Shown here: positions 1 to 11,079 of the stretch, one piece after another
Layout of the letters: each line of letters opens with the position of its first letter
How positions within the stretch are numbered: the first letter of the stretch is position 1
Assembly (NCBI GenBank): GCA_016785225.1
Contig: JAFBJZ010000438.1
Span: 372,001 to 436,000 of the forward strand
Direction of reading: 5' to 3'
Length of the DNA stretch: 64,000 nt
Source: Psettodes erumei
Taxonomy: Eukaryota > Chordata > Actinopteri > Pleuronectiformes > Psettodidae
The notes under the pieces: generated by a model
What the model saw: only the letters and a program-made list of their open reading frames with translations
What the model was told of the DNA's origin: nothing
Database searches by the model: none
Position numbers and translations under genes: made by a program

Positions 1-1325
1 CTTTCCTTCTCCACTTCTCCTGATCTCCTGATCTCCTGAGATGTCTAAAAGTATACATGTATTCTTAACTTTTATGACCATCTCTCCTTTTTCTTGATTC
101 ATTTCTTGAAACTTTTCAATGTAGGCTGCACACTGAGAGGATCAGCTGTGTTGACATATTCTTACTTAGGCTATCTGATATGTTAAAAGTTGCATTTAAT
201 ATCAAGCAGTGGGCTGTGTACCTGGCGTTTTCCTGCCCCTCTCTGTTATGGTGCCATTGTTGTGTTCCTACAGTGCTGTCTGTCTGGTACCCCTTGAAGG
301 GACCTCCTGACCATTGTTTTGCTTTGCTGTATCGGAGGACTAATTTGATCTTTTATAGCTAAAAAAAACATCAACAACAAAAACACTGGCATTTTTAAAA
401 CATGTTTAATTTTATAATTAATTTACTTTTGCATAATTGAGTGGGTTCATAAGCTGTAGGATACATAGATCTCAGTCCCATTTTTAATTAGAGCTGACTA
501 TTTCTTTATTTTATTTAGGAATAGTTGGTTCCACTGTGCTACAGTCTTTTATTATTTTTGCTAATCTTGACATGTTTTCCATTGTTTAGGCTCCTTGACA
601 GGTTTGCTAATATTGGCATCTAAAATGGACATAAATGTGTATTTATCTTACTTGTAGTGAGGTGAATAGTTTGTCTTTTCACAATTGAACCATTTATCCT
701 GTGTTATGCAACAGTGGTGGTAACAGATAAACTAAGTGCAGTGGATTTGTGGCTGCAGACTCTTCATGTGAGGGATCAACCTGACCAGACCTGTGGCTCC
801 CTGAGGTGATGTAGTTTGGCAGTTTACTGTGTGGGTTGCTGCCTTGCGTGGCCTCTTGCTTCTCAGTGCTTAACTCGTAGTAAAGGTGGTGATCCTGATG
901 CAGCTGTTTTATGAATACATGTCTAGTCTGTGCAGTGGACAAACCTCTTCCCTGTTATCTGGAAAGACACAAGACTATACTAACAAGATTATACTGATAT
1001 AATCTCAGAATAATATCACAAAGTCACCATGAAAGAGCATATGCTCTTATATATGATATGATAAATGAGGGATGGCCACGATGTGTAAATACAATAGAAT
1101 GAATATCCTTAGTAAATGAATGTTTGAAAGTGAAATTAGAAATTAGGATCTGCATTTTCAGCAAGTTACTCAAAGTTCAGACACAGACTGCACAACTGTG
1201 AACTGTGTTCAGATTTTTAATGATTCAGCATGCATACTTTTGGTAATTTCTATACTGTGTTTATGAAGAGAATGACTTCATAAATTATTCAGAGACTGGG
1301 GAAACAAAACTTGACCCCCACCCAC

Positions 1326-1328
<3 letters not shown>
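1..1328. other. Non-coding stretch, nothing recognised
   Basis: No reading frame here looks like a conserved protein and no repeat family was recognised. The DNA is AT-rich with many short T and A runs. A 16-base perfect palindrome (AAGAGCAT/ATGCTCTT) sits at 1033-1048, but one such palindrome is expected by chance in a window this size. Confidence 0.5.

Positions 1329-1360
<32 letters not shown>
1329..1360. repeat. (CA)n microsatellite
   Basis: An uninterrupted run of about 16 CA units, preceded by a C-rich stretch (cccacccaccccac-like) and followed by CACCCCG. It is likely length-polymorphic. No function is implied. Confidence 0.95.
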
Positions 1361-1361
<1 letters not shown>

Positions 1362-2589
1362 ACCCCGTCTACAGTCGGCCTGTCCTGCTGGTCATCACTT
1401 GTGTCATTTTGCATGCTGGATAACTAGTAAGCCAGTAAGTCAGTTTTAGCACATCATACAGCTTTAAAGCTTACCTGCAGGTGTACTGAACTTCTGGGTG
1501 TTTTTAGCTGCAGAACACAAGTGTGCAACGTTTGCTCTATGTTTCACTGCCCTTCTAAAACACTGAGCTATAAACTATATAAAATAATGAGATATGAGAT
1601 CCAGCTGTTGTTTGACCAGAGCTGCTCTCTCCATCTTTCCTACTCACCCAGCATGACTGCAGCTACAGGTGCTTGTGTGGGGGTGCTGGTGAGGTAGTTA
1701 AGAATGAATGGGGTCCTACGGAGCTGGTTTATTTTTTACCAACTATCATTCTGTTTCCATATAAGGTGTTGGGTCAGTACATATTCTAATAATTCCATTT
1801 TTGCAGCTTTTCAATTGTAGTGAAATATCTTTCTTTCTGAAATACCTTTCTGTGAGAATTTGTGATGTGACGCCTTTTAAATCAAAGCACATGTAAGTTT
1901 CTCATTTGTTTTAATACTGTAATGACGGGCATCCTGTTACTAATGATCAATTAGCAGCAGGATGTTGAATGAATCTTCATTGATCAGTCAGAATGCATTA
2001 GCAGAATGCTAGTGGTTTATGACCAAATCCACTGAAATATAAGAGAAATGAGCGGACATTAATATTTTTATCACTTTTATATAAAATTGATATTATAGTT
2101 GCTAAAACTAATCAAACTATTTTTTTTGAGAGCAGGTGTAAATAAGAGTAGCCTTTAAGCTATCTCACCACTGCCCTCGAGGTGAGAAGTGAAGCTAATG
2201 TGGGTACAATGGAATTAAACAGGAAGTGAACAGGCTGTCCATAGATCAGCTCTATTTACTGGTAAGCGTAGTAGCAGGAGAAATTCTGGATGGAGGATAT
2301 GAATCAGGAGCTGGGTTCCAAGCGTTCCACAGATGCATGTGAGTGATTTTCTTTTATTTGGAACAAACCTATACTTTTGTGTCAGTTTCTTACATCGTCA
2401 TTTGTGAGAAATCAAAAATGGCACATTTTTATTTAACATGAACAAACAATAAAAAATTACCAGAAAAAACAATAAGATGACTAACGACTGGGAGGGGGCA
2501 GCTTGTGTCTAAACATTTTACTCATCATTATAAAACGCTTTTATTTCCCCGTGCCTTTTACTCTATATATCAAGACTGAGGTCATTGGC
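1361..2589. other. Non-coding stretch, nothing recognised
   Basis: AT-rich DNA without a recognisable gene or repeat. Around 1929-1967 a short imperfect hairpin (CATCCTG ... CAGGATG) encloses TGATCAATTAGC. The ATTA core could bind a homeodomain protein, but this is too little to call a regulatory site. Confidence 0.45.
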
Positions 2590-2900
2590 TCTCACATTAA
2601 AGATTCATAAAACCAGTTCTAGGGATATGGAGAATTTATGAAACACTCACTCTGCTGGCTTATTACTGTAAAATTGCTGATATGCCATTGGGTAAAGGTA
2701 TAAGAAAACACAGGTTTTTTTTCTGCATACAGAAGCCACTGAAGATGCAAAAGAGTTTCGTGGAGCCCTCTGTAATGGGGGGCAGTGGAGTAAGCGAATA
2801 AGTATTTCGATGCTAATATCGCCAACCTGATGCTCCCCTCACACACAATGCCAGTTTTACAATCCCACCGCCACTGTTGATGGAGGATCATTATGCATGG
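2590..2900. promoter_or_regulatory. Candidate conserved non-coding element
   Basis: A block of complex, repeat-free sequence with few homopolymers, unlike its flanks. The minus strand stays open for 90 codons (2619-2891), but the translation resembles no family I know and there is no splice or promoter context. I read it as a possible enhancer-type element because of its texture only. Conservation was not tested. Confidence 0.22.
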
Positions 2901-3039
2901 AAATGCAGGGCATCTTAGAGAACTTGTTTTAAACTGAGGGAAAACAGAGGAACGGCTCCAGTGAGGATATATGGAGGAAAAGACCTAACTGTTTCTGTCA
3001 ATGAGGTGAGATAAATCCAGCGGGAATTCAGAGGAGATG

Positions 3040-3075
3040 GATAGATAGATGGATGGATGGAGGGAGGGAGGGAGG
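3040..3075. repeat. Tetranucleotide tract (GATA/GATG/GGAG)
   Basis: A degenerating simple repeat grading from GATGGATAGATA through GGATGGATGG to GGAGGGAGGGAGG. The gradual unit change is typical of slippage with point mutation. Confidence 0.85.
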
Positions 3076-3327
3076 ACGTGGGCAGATAAGTTAAATGACC
3101 TGTATATATGTGTAGACTGAGTATTTATGAAATGGAACTAATGGTGTCGGAGGTGGGATATTGTGCCTTCTCCACGATGTGGCAAATCTCTTCTTCTGCT
3201 CGTATGGGAGATGGCCCGCTGGTGTGTGCGTGTCCACGTGTGTGTACTCTTACCCACATGTGTCCGTGCATACTGTAGATGTGTGTCCATCTCTGTCTCT
3301 GGGCATACTCGTGTCCATTGTATTGTG

Positions 3328-3354
3328 TGCGTGTGTGTGTGTGTGTGTATGTGT
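3328..3354. repeat. (GT)n microsatellite
   Basis: About ten GT units inside a broader 130-bp TG-rich region (from about 3215) with many tgtg and cgtg words. The surrounding apparent open frames on both strands arise from this low-complexity DNA and are not genes. Confidence 0.85.
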
Positions 3355-3419
3355 AAAAATTAATCAAAGCGGGGGCGATGATGAACAGTTTCTGTAGAAT
3401 TCTGTCAAAGGTTAAGAGC

Positions 3420-3680
3420 TAGTTATTTTTAAGAATGACATGAATCTCGGGGAGACAGTGATTGCCTAAATGACCACTGTAATTACCAATTACTTCTTGA
3501 AGCAGAGAATATATTCACGGCATGTAGCCAGCTAAATACAGACAGGCATTAGCCCATTTACGTACTAATGCACATAATTTAGATCCTGAAAAGGGCAGAT
3601 GGGAACACAATGGACGATATAATAGATACCATCTAATATCATTCCAAAAAGAATATTGGATTCATGGGAGATGAATATTA
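3420..3680. promoter_or_regulatory. Candidate regulatory element with homeodomain-type sites
   Basis: Unique-looking sequence with clustered ATTA cores: TAATTA at 3480-3485 and CAATTA at 3487-3492, followed by further AT-rich words such as ATAATTTAGAT. Paired TAAT cores are typical of homeodomain binding in vertebrate enhancers. The regulatory role is inferred. Confidence 0.28.
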
Positions 3681-3769
3681 CTTTATGTCAGATTGTTTTT
3701 CCATAAAACATTCAAAATACATTTCATCTTTCTTGCTCTTGTTCCTGCTTTTCTCCCTCGCTCGTTCCC

Positions 3770-4060
3770 TTTTTGTGCGCCAACACCACCGCCGTGCTGT
3801 GATCGCTAACGAAGAGTGCTGCAAAAGGAGACTTGTGTGACGGAGACACTCTTGCCTGTGTGGCAGGCTATTATCCCCTTTCTGCATTAAATGACAATGA
3901 GGGCTTGACACGTTTCACACGACTAGCCCGGCAATGGCGCGCTAGTTACCTGACCCCAGTTCAGTACGGCAAACTTTTCAGTGCGACAAACAACAAAAGC
4001 GCACGAATCAGAGAGAATATATATGTATCGGTTCAGATTCAGACTTAATTTCTCTTCTGT
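3770..4060. promoter_or_regulatory. Candidate conserved non-coding element, CpG-bearing
   Basis: About 290 bp with more CpG than the neighbourhood (for example gcgccaac, cgctaacga, ggcgcgctag, gcgcacga) and no simple repeats. No coding signal was recognised in any frame. CpG retention in AT-rich fish intergenic DNA can mark regulatory DNA, but this is weak evidence. Confidence 0.22.
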
Positions 4061-4689
4061 CACCCAGCGACTGGAGATGGGGGGGGCCGGGAGGGAGATG
4101 AGGGAAGTTGTGGAGAAGATCGGGAGAACATAGAGAGAAAAACACAGCTGACAGGCCTGACTGGCAAAAGGATATTTACTAAATTAGACATAAACTGCAA
4201 CGCTCTGCATCTCCACCAAGGAACTTGTAAAGTCTCATCAATAAGTAAAGCAGAACGACAGAGACGGAGCACGCAAACAAAAGTGGTGAACAAAATCGGA
4301 CCGAAAATGCGAGCGCATACTGCATGCAAGTGTTTGTGTGGATGTTTTGGGGAGGGGGGGTTTTGCGGATAATGAGTTGTCATTTTGCCGCTCTTCTCCA
4401 CTCAACAACAACCTCTCCTCCTCTCACTTACACTACACATTGCTCCTTTCCTCTTCCACCCTCGTTCCCAACTCTCACTCTTGTCACCTCCGTTATTTTC
4501 AGCCCCTACGAGTCGCTCCTTGGCAGGATAATAGGGACACATATTTGCTCTCGATGTAATCTTGTCTGTGTTCTATCTGATAAATACTTGGAGGAGAGGC
4601 TGATTATTATAGTTGGCGGTGGGGATCAAAGGGAGACACGCCGAGAGAGAGAAAGAGAGGGGCGAGTGTTTTGAATCCAAACTTTGAGC

Positions 4690-4870
4690 AGATGACTTCA
4701 CCCATTCCTCCTCCGGCTCCCCCCCATGTGCCGCAAAAGTCGTGTCCGAGCCGGCCGCGACCCGTTTGAAAGGGATTATCTTATTCCATGTGGGGTTTTT
4801 CTTTAGCGAGCGCTGGCACTACATGGAAAGCAAATCCATAGCAGTCCTGGGATTCACATAGTAATGGTAG
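4690..4870. promoter_or_regulatory. Candidate regulatory block
   Basis: A compact complex stretch with CpG-containing words (gtcgtgtccgagccgg, gcgagcgctgg) followed by a run of unique sequence. It lies after a purine tract (gagagagaaagagaggg near 4643). No promoter motif or exon signal was identified. Confidence 0.18.
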
Positions 4871-6077
4871 TGATAGCTGTGGGGGGAGAAAAAAAACTCT
4901 GGCTTTCGAACTGTTTGAAAAGCAAGCCCTCTCTCCGCCAGTATATTATCCCACCCCCTTTATCCATGCACAGCCCCATCACAGAATGTGTCACGATTTA
5001 AAACAGGACAGGATATTTTTAAGTAGCAGAAACAAAGTGTGTTGACTGTTTATTTTTTTGACTTGCCTCCTGTCATCTCGTGCCAAAGCTGTTTGAGCAG
5101 CAGTATTGTCACTCTCCTCTTCGCCATCGGCTCCATACTCGCACTTCTTCATCTTCCTCTGTTTTTTTTCTTTATCTTTAAACAATACCTGCATTTTACA
5201 GTAGCAGCACTTTTTTAGCAGTGTCTTTATTTTCCAGCCTTTTTTTTGGGCATCATCACTTTTGTTGGCAGTTGTCTTCAATAGTTAATGCCTGAATGAA
5301 AAGCAGTGACAAAAACAAAAGAAATGTTAGAAAAGGGAGGTTTATTTGCTACGTTTTGAAAGTGAGTTTTTTCTTTCTACGTCATGTGTCCTAACCTTAA
5401 AGTATGCTTGATGTTAAATGATCATTATCATCATTGATCATAAATCAGGAAATGTTTTTCGTTTCTTTCTATGGCCTCAATATTACACTGAACTGGGCCT
5501 TTTTGTTTTCACAAGACTGTGACTGGATGAAAAGCAGATGTATCTTACACATTTAAAGTCAAACAGACTGACACAATGTTGTGGTTAATCTTTGGTTTTC
5601 TGTGGAACTGACACAACGTAAGTCCTGGTGCTACTGTTTCACTATATAGAGAGTAATTTATCATTAACCATAATTTTTCAGTTAGTTTTTTCAGTCAGTT
5701 ATATATTGTATATGCAAACTTTTCTGGTGCCAGTGGACAATTAGCATGTGAAACAAGCGGGATCCCTTGGAGGAGATGACAAAGCTGTCAGTGTGTTTGC
5801 TCTTTTCTATGAGCACATTGTGCTTCTTGCATTTTAAAACAAATTCTTAAGTCTCTCATTTAGTAACCAGCCAGACTCACTCACTCCGTTGTTCATGCTA
5901 ACGTCACATTTGCACAGAAAACAAGGAGATATATGACAGTGTACAGATCCTTCATAGCACAGGGAATGATATGAGTACTCGGTACTCAGTACTCTGAGTA
6001 AATTTTTGCTCATTTATACATTTAAACCCACAGACGACATGTCCCATAATTTATATCTATATGTATCTATGTATGTA
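4871..6077. other. Non-coding stretch, nothing recognised
   Basis: AT-rich DNA with no gene recognised. A minus-strand frame at 4991-5281 is lysine-rich because the plus strand is T-rich, so it is not credible as a protein. A short run of related words (gagtactcggtactcagtactc) lies near 5972-5993. Confidence 0.45.
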
Positions 6078-6105
6078 TAGATAGATAGATAGATAGATAG
6101 ATAGA
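6078..6105. repeat. (GATA)n microsatellite
   Basis: About seven GATA units in tandem, preceded by related TATC/TATG words. It ends a few bases before the start of the interspersed repeat that follows, so the repeat may have inserted next to it. Confidence 0.9.
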
Positions 6106-6108
6106 GTT

Positions 6109-6368
6109 TACCAACTAATTGGCAACAATTTCGTGAATAAATTTTAGTTTCAGTAATTTATATTTGTAAAACATCACTGGTTCTCTCTTTTCAAATTATT
6201 AGAGTTGGTATTTTTCTTTTTCTGTCATATTGAATTCAGCATCTTTGGATTTTGGACTGTTGGTAAAAAAAAAAGAGAGAAAAAAATGTCCAATAAAAAC
6301 TGGGAATGTCTCTCTTGTGATCGACCAAATTATTAGTCAATAGTTAAAATAATTATTAGTTGAAGCAC
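6109..6368 (+). mobile_element. Near-complete teleost interspersed repeat with 'gattaat'-like ends
   Basis: The order of segments matches, from memory, a very common percomorph repeat: ACTAATTGG near the start, then TTTTAGTTTCAGTAATTTAT, then 'ggttctctcttttcaaatt', then TCTGTCATATTGAATTCAGC, then 'catctttggattttggact', then 'gaccaaattattagtcaat', and an end reading TAATTATTAGTTGAAGCAC. Both ends carry diverged inverted attaat/attagt words, as expected of a non-autonomous DNA element. It codes for nothing. The copy is old, with many substitutions and a poly-A insertion around 6267-6276. A repeat library search would give the family name. Confidence 0.75.
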
Positions 6369-9300
6369 CACTACTGTTTATAATCAAATGAAGTCATATA
6401 TGAAAAACAATATATTTTGATGTGATGACCATATCTACATTGTTGACTGATCTGAGACCTCATCCACAATAAACTATTAATATTACAGAGGCAACTAAAT
6501 AATCTTCTAAAGGCATTGGATTGGCTAGTAGAAAATATCAACAGCATCTGGCCGTCTTTCTGAGCCATGAATTATATTAATATGTATGAATATTATAGTT
6601 TAACTGAATCTTTCTTTATCTACAGTACAAGGTAAAAGTGTTGTATGTGACTGAAAATGAAGTGAAAGAGATCGTTTCAGTATGGTTGATCGACAAATTT
6701 AGTGAGAACACTGTTGCCATTGCAGATGAGTGCGATCACAAAGTACTAACCCTGATACACACAAACAGAGAAGTATGTGGCGGCTGTGAAGCCGTGGCAT
6801 TTGAATGACACATTGATGGCCGCGGCTCATACGTGGCAATGCCAAGAGTCCAGAAGATAGAACCAGTCTGGATCGGAGCAGGCCAAGAGCTTAGTGGGGA
6901 GTCCACAAACTGCTCAAAGCTGACATTTGTGCCTCCAGGAGGTACGCAAACAGGGATAGACAGACAGTCAGATCCAACACTCCCCGCCCCCCCACCCAGT
7001 TGTCTTCATCTCTCCATCAATCTCATTTAATTGTTTTTCCATTGGAGATGTTGTACACAGATAACTCTCTGTACTGTATTCTTCCTCTTCTGTTCTCTCC
7101 AGCACAAGTGCCGCTTAGAGAGCCGACCCTGTCTTTGGCTGTATGGGGGGGACGGAGGGAAACCGCTGATGTGCTGTGCATTGTTTTTTCTTTTTGTTTA
7201 GTTTTTTTTCTTCCAATAGTGCTGGGGTTCATTTAATGGGCTCAGGTTCTTGTTAAATCATGCAGACTGATTGCTTTTATGTACTACCAGCGCTGACTTT
7301 TCCTATTTCGCCACAAGATAAACAAGGTGTTCAATATGCAGAGTGCAGGGAGGGGCGAAAAGTTTGTTGTGTGAGAGCATGGACAATCAGGAAATCAAAT
7401 TTTCTGGGAAGAAAAAAAGGAATCAGACATGCATATTTAATCACAGCAACATATCCTCAGACTCAGAACTTAATATCTTTTAGGAGTCAAGGCAACATGG
7501 ATTAATGGAAGGGATTATGTCTTACTCTGGTTCCTCAAGGTTTGCGCCTTCACTTCACTTCAGACACAATTCATACAACTTGGATAATGAATGAACAAAA
7601 GAGTTTCAAACCCAAGAAGATTTATTTCACCATCATAAATGCCAATTCATGTCTGCTCCTGAGTCAAAGTATTGATTAAACCTGATATCTTGCTGTAAAT
7701 GTTTAAATCGTAAGGAGACGCCTGTTTTATCCCTCTCCATGATGTGACTGACATTGTGAGGGAAATCCACATCACTGTTCCAAGAGATATAAATATCTAA
7801 ACTCCTGAAACGCTGGAATTAAGTGGCTGTGGACAATGTGACCCAGACGCTTGCTCCTTTTTCCTTTTTTTTAACCAGATGCTGTCAAATAGCACTATGG
7901 CTTGTCTGTGAGGAGATTAACTGCAGCAAAGGATGATGAAACAGTGTTATTAAGAGTCTGTTAAAAACATCTGTTATCAAGAAAGAAAAGAAGAGCTCCT
8001 GCATAAGCATGGAATTGTCACTGATAATATACAGCAGTGTGGATATCCAAAGCTTGGGATATAACATAAATTCAGCCCCTCTTCAGAAAAGAGCAGTGCT
8101 AAGGTACCATGTACATCTTTACCTCCTCAGCTGTCATCAGCTCTTGAACGACTGGGTGAACAACAGAACACGATGACTGAAAGCGGAAATCACCGGTATG
8201 GCTGCAGGTGAATGTGAAGAAGTTTTGCGGCTTACATCTGCACAGTGGCTACGCTGACTGTTAACAAGCGCACACTGCATAAATGGCCCAGGGGCCACAT
8301 TTGAGTAACACACTTCCTGTCTGAAAACACCTGACACCTGACACCTGACATGGACATGTTGCGTTTTGAGATGTGACATGCAAGTGTGCACACACTACAG
8401 GTAAAGATTTTTTGTGAAGTTGCCTTTGAGTCTGTAAAGTTGTGTTTGCCAAGAGGCGCTGTGTGTTCCAGAACTCTGTTTAAAACAAAGCCATGCTTGA
8501 ATTCATTTGAAACCCAGTGATGTCATTTGCTGCACATGTAATGATCAGCCTTTTGTCATTTCAGTCTGATTCACAGTACACGTCCCACATCACCTGCACT
8601 CTTTATTCTACTCCATCCCTCATCATCATGAACTGGTAACTGGTGCGTTTCCGCCATCCTGACTTAATGCAGCCTAAAGTGGGATCTGTGTTATCAACAA
8701 AACTGTTCTGCGTGGTGCCAACCAGCACTGATGACTTTCATAAGGATGCCTTCCAACAAAATTATGCAGCGCGCCATGAAAGTGGTATGCATCCACTTTA
8801 ACAAGGACTCTTTGTTTTATACTGTCGCTCGCCATGTGTCATTGACTTCAATGCCTTATAAATACCATTGATATATTAAATTGGTATCACACTGCCATAT
8901 TTTTTTATCATCTCTGAGCTCATTTCTGGCACTTTTATAGCGGGAGAGAATAAGGAAAAAGAACAAAAGAAAATGAAAATGAAAAAAAAGCTGTGCCAGT
9001 TTTTTTTTTGTTTTATTTATTTATCTTTTTTGGAGTAGGCTGATGGTGATTTCTGTTCATTTCACTCAGGGCACTTTGAGCTGATAGCTTACTGTGCACA
9101 TAAGAAGCGTGCGGTGCTAGAAATAATTGTTCTTTTCATGGTAAGAAAGGCCATATCAATTAAGGGTAAATAGTCTCCTTAGTTATTACAGTACAGCTCA
9201 GTGGTATGCCATCAAGTGTATTCGTCTGTGCCCCCCCTCTTTCTTTTTCCGCTGTACGTGCACAAACTGTATTTAAGCCTCACGATGTTATCAGCGTTTC

Positions 9301-10440
9301 CAATGAAAAATCCTCAAGATTGTTTGTGAGTCACTGTGTAATGACTGCGTGCGGGAAAAGAACAAAATGATGACAAAAAAAGAAGCAATTCACTTTTGTA
9401 CTAAAACACTTCACTGTGGATGGCACACTTTTACCAATTACACAACAGTAACAGTTGGTCCATTTATTGAAGGTTGACCCTGGCTCTTTGTTTTCATTTT
9501 GCTCAGAAGCTTAGGGGTATAGAGTGAAGGCCTATTATTCCTCATTGCCTAGGGACTTGATCTTGAAAGGAAACCAACATATTGTTTAGAATATAAGCAG
9601 CTAGAAATCACCAGGGAATACAGCAATACGTTTGAAATATCCACAAGTAGGTTCCTTCATTGACATAATGTGGCTGGTTTACATTCTCAAACATTTGTGC
9701 CTATTATTACCTAGCAGATCATTTCTTTTTCCCATCACTACGTTTCATATTAGCAATGATACCATATATTGCTCTCTTATGTTCTTCATAATGTATATGC
9801 ATCACCGCTGTTCCTCAGGCAGCATCTCTTGATATTCTGGGCTATGTTTAATGTATGTGCTGAGTGCCTGAGCTAACATGTATCATTACTGAGACATCAG
9901 CAACCTCGGCTAAACTCAATCCACTGTATAATTGAGTCTCAGTAGACGTAACATTAAACAAGTGGAAAAGATACAATTCGTAGGGCAAATACAGTACACT
10001 CTAATTTAGGACGACATCAGTCAGGAGCAGGGAGACATCGTCATTACCTGCAGTAACGCATGAAGGGGAGTGATAGTGTTTCATGATGGTGGTGACCTTT
10101 GACACCCCCCCCACACACACACTTGTGTGTGGTTCCACAATCCACAACACCGGATGTAATTCATTGCACTCAGAGGTTTGGTCTGGTATGAGCAGTCGCT
10201 TATAGAGCAAACGTGTTTGCAAACGATAGCATTTAGTAACATTACATAATTGACATTTGTGCTCACAGTAACTGCTGTTGAGCAAACGTTACATAGGTTT
10301 CGTGGAAGTATCAGTCCTACAGCAGAAGCATTCCTGAAAAATAATACACCATTATTAAATATTCCTACGGTTTCCATAATGGTTCTTTACATTTATTCCA
10401 ATTCATTTCAGAGGGGAAATATTTATTGTTGACTTCACTG
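6369..10440. other. Long non-coding stretch, no repeat or gene recognised
   Basis: Four kilobases of mostly unique AT-rich DNA. Short low-complexity patches occur at 8329-8350 (three tandem CTGACAC-type words), at 8955-9030 (A-rich then T-rich) and at 10103-10122 (C run then CA). The frame at 6833-7030 ends in a GGTACGC donor-like site but has no homology I recognise. No exon is called. Confidence 0.45.
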
Positions 10441-10449
10441 CATTGATTT

Positions 10450-10800
10450 ACTTACACTGAAGACCAGGGGTTTTAAAGTGTGATGCTTTGTTATCAGTTA
10501 AACAAGCAAACAGTATAAATCTATTTTGTAACGTAAATATTAACTCTGCGCTGACGCTGAAGTAATAAGGCATAAGTAATGATAAAACAATAATATTAAT
10601 ATCAAAACATTACGGAAGGAGATATTCTGCCCAATGAGCCTGTTTTCTTAAGATGCTATAATATTGTGTTGCTGCCAATACATAATGTAATGGAGCCAAT
10701 ACATATATGTAATGCATATTAAACACAGTTTTTCTATTTTCATTCAAGTGAAGAGTGAAAATTTTACTCAAGTATCAAGAGGTTGGAGGTTTTTTTCAGC
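10450..10800 (+). mobile_element. Diverged fragment of the CAGTGGTGGAAAGTAA-ended teleost repeat
   Basis: Several blocks appear in the order I recall for the interior of this family: 'gatgctttgttatcagttaa', 'acagtataaat', 'attctgcccaatgagc', 'tgctgccaatac' and 'attttactcaagtatc'. It lacks the terminal repeats. The family ends are represented by the short copy at 61.4 kb. The element is non-coding and strongly decayed. The identification rests on memory of the consensus. Confidence 0.5.
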
Positions 10801-11045
10801 GTGGAGGTGATTTATAGTAAAGTTATTATATTTATATTATTTATGAAATTATTATGACTAAGTCATTAACATGTTAGCAGCAGCTTAACTCCTGCGCTGC
10901 TGTCTGAGACATCCATCAAATCTCCATGATCTAAATCTATAATAAATAGGTTCATTAAATAGTTTGACAAAAAAACAGTCAGTGTGCAGCACAGCAAGAG
11001 CAGAGCAGAGTGTAGCTGCTATAAACTCTGAATAAAGTGGAGTCC

Positions 11046-11073
11046 CCCCCCCCCCACACACACACACACACAC
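11046..11073. repeat. Poly-C / (CA)n compound tract
   Basis: A run of about 11 C followed by about eight CA units. A similar C-then-CA arrangement occurs at 10105-10122, 56957-56979 and 63022-63152. Confidence 0.9.
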
Positions 11074-11079
11074 CTGCAC

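Noticed and set aside
1033..1048. 16-base perfect palindrome
   Set aside because: About one such palindrome is expected by chance in 64 kb, and there is no supporting context.
5972..5993. Short GTACTC-type repeated words
   Set aside because: Too short to call a family or a functional array.
6833..6953. Possible exon ending at CAGGAG|GTACGC
   Set aside because: The donor is mediocre, no acceptor fits upstream, and the peptide is not recognised.
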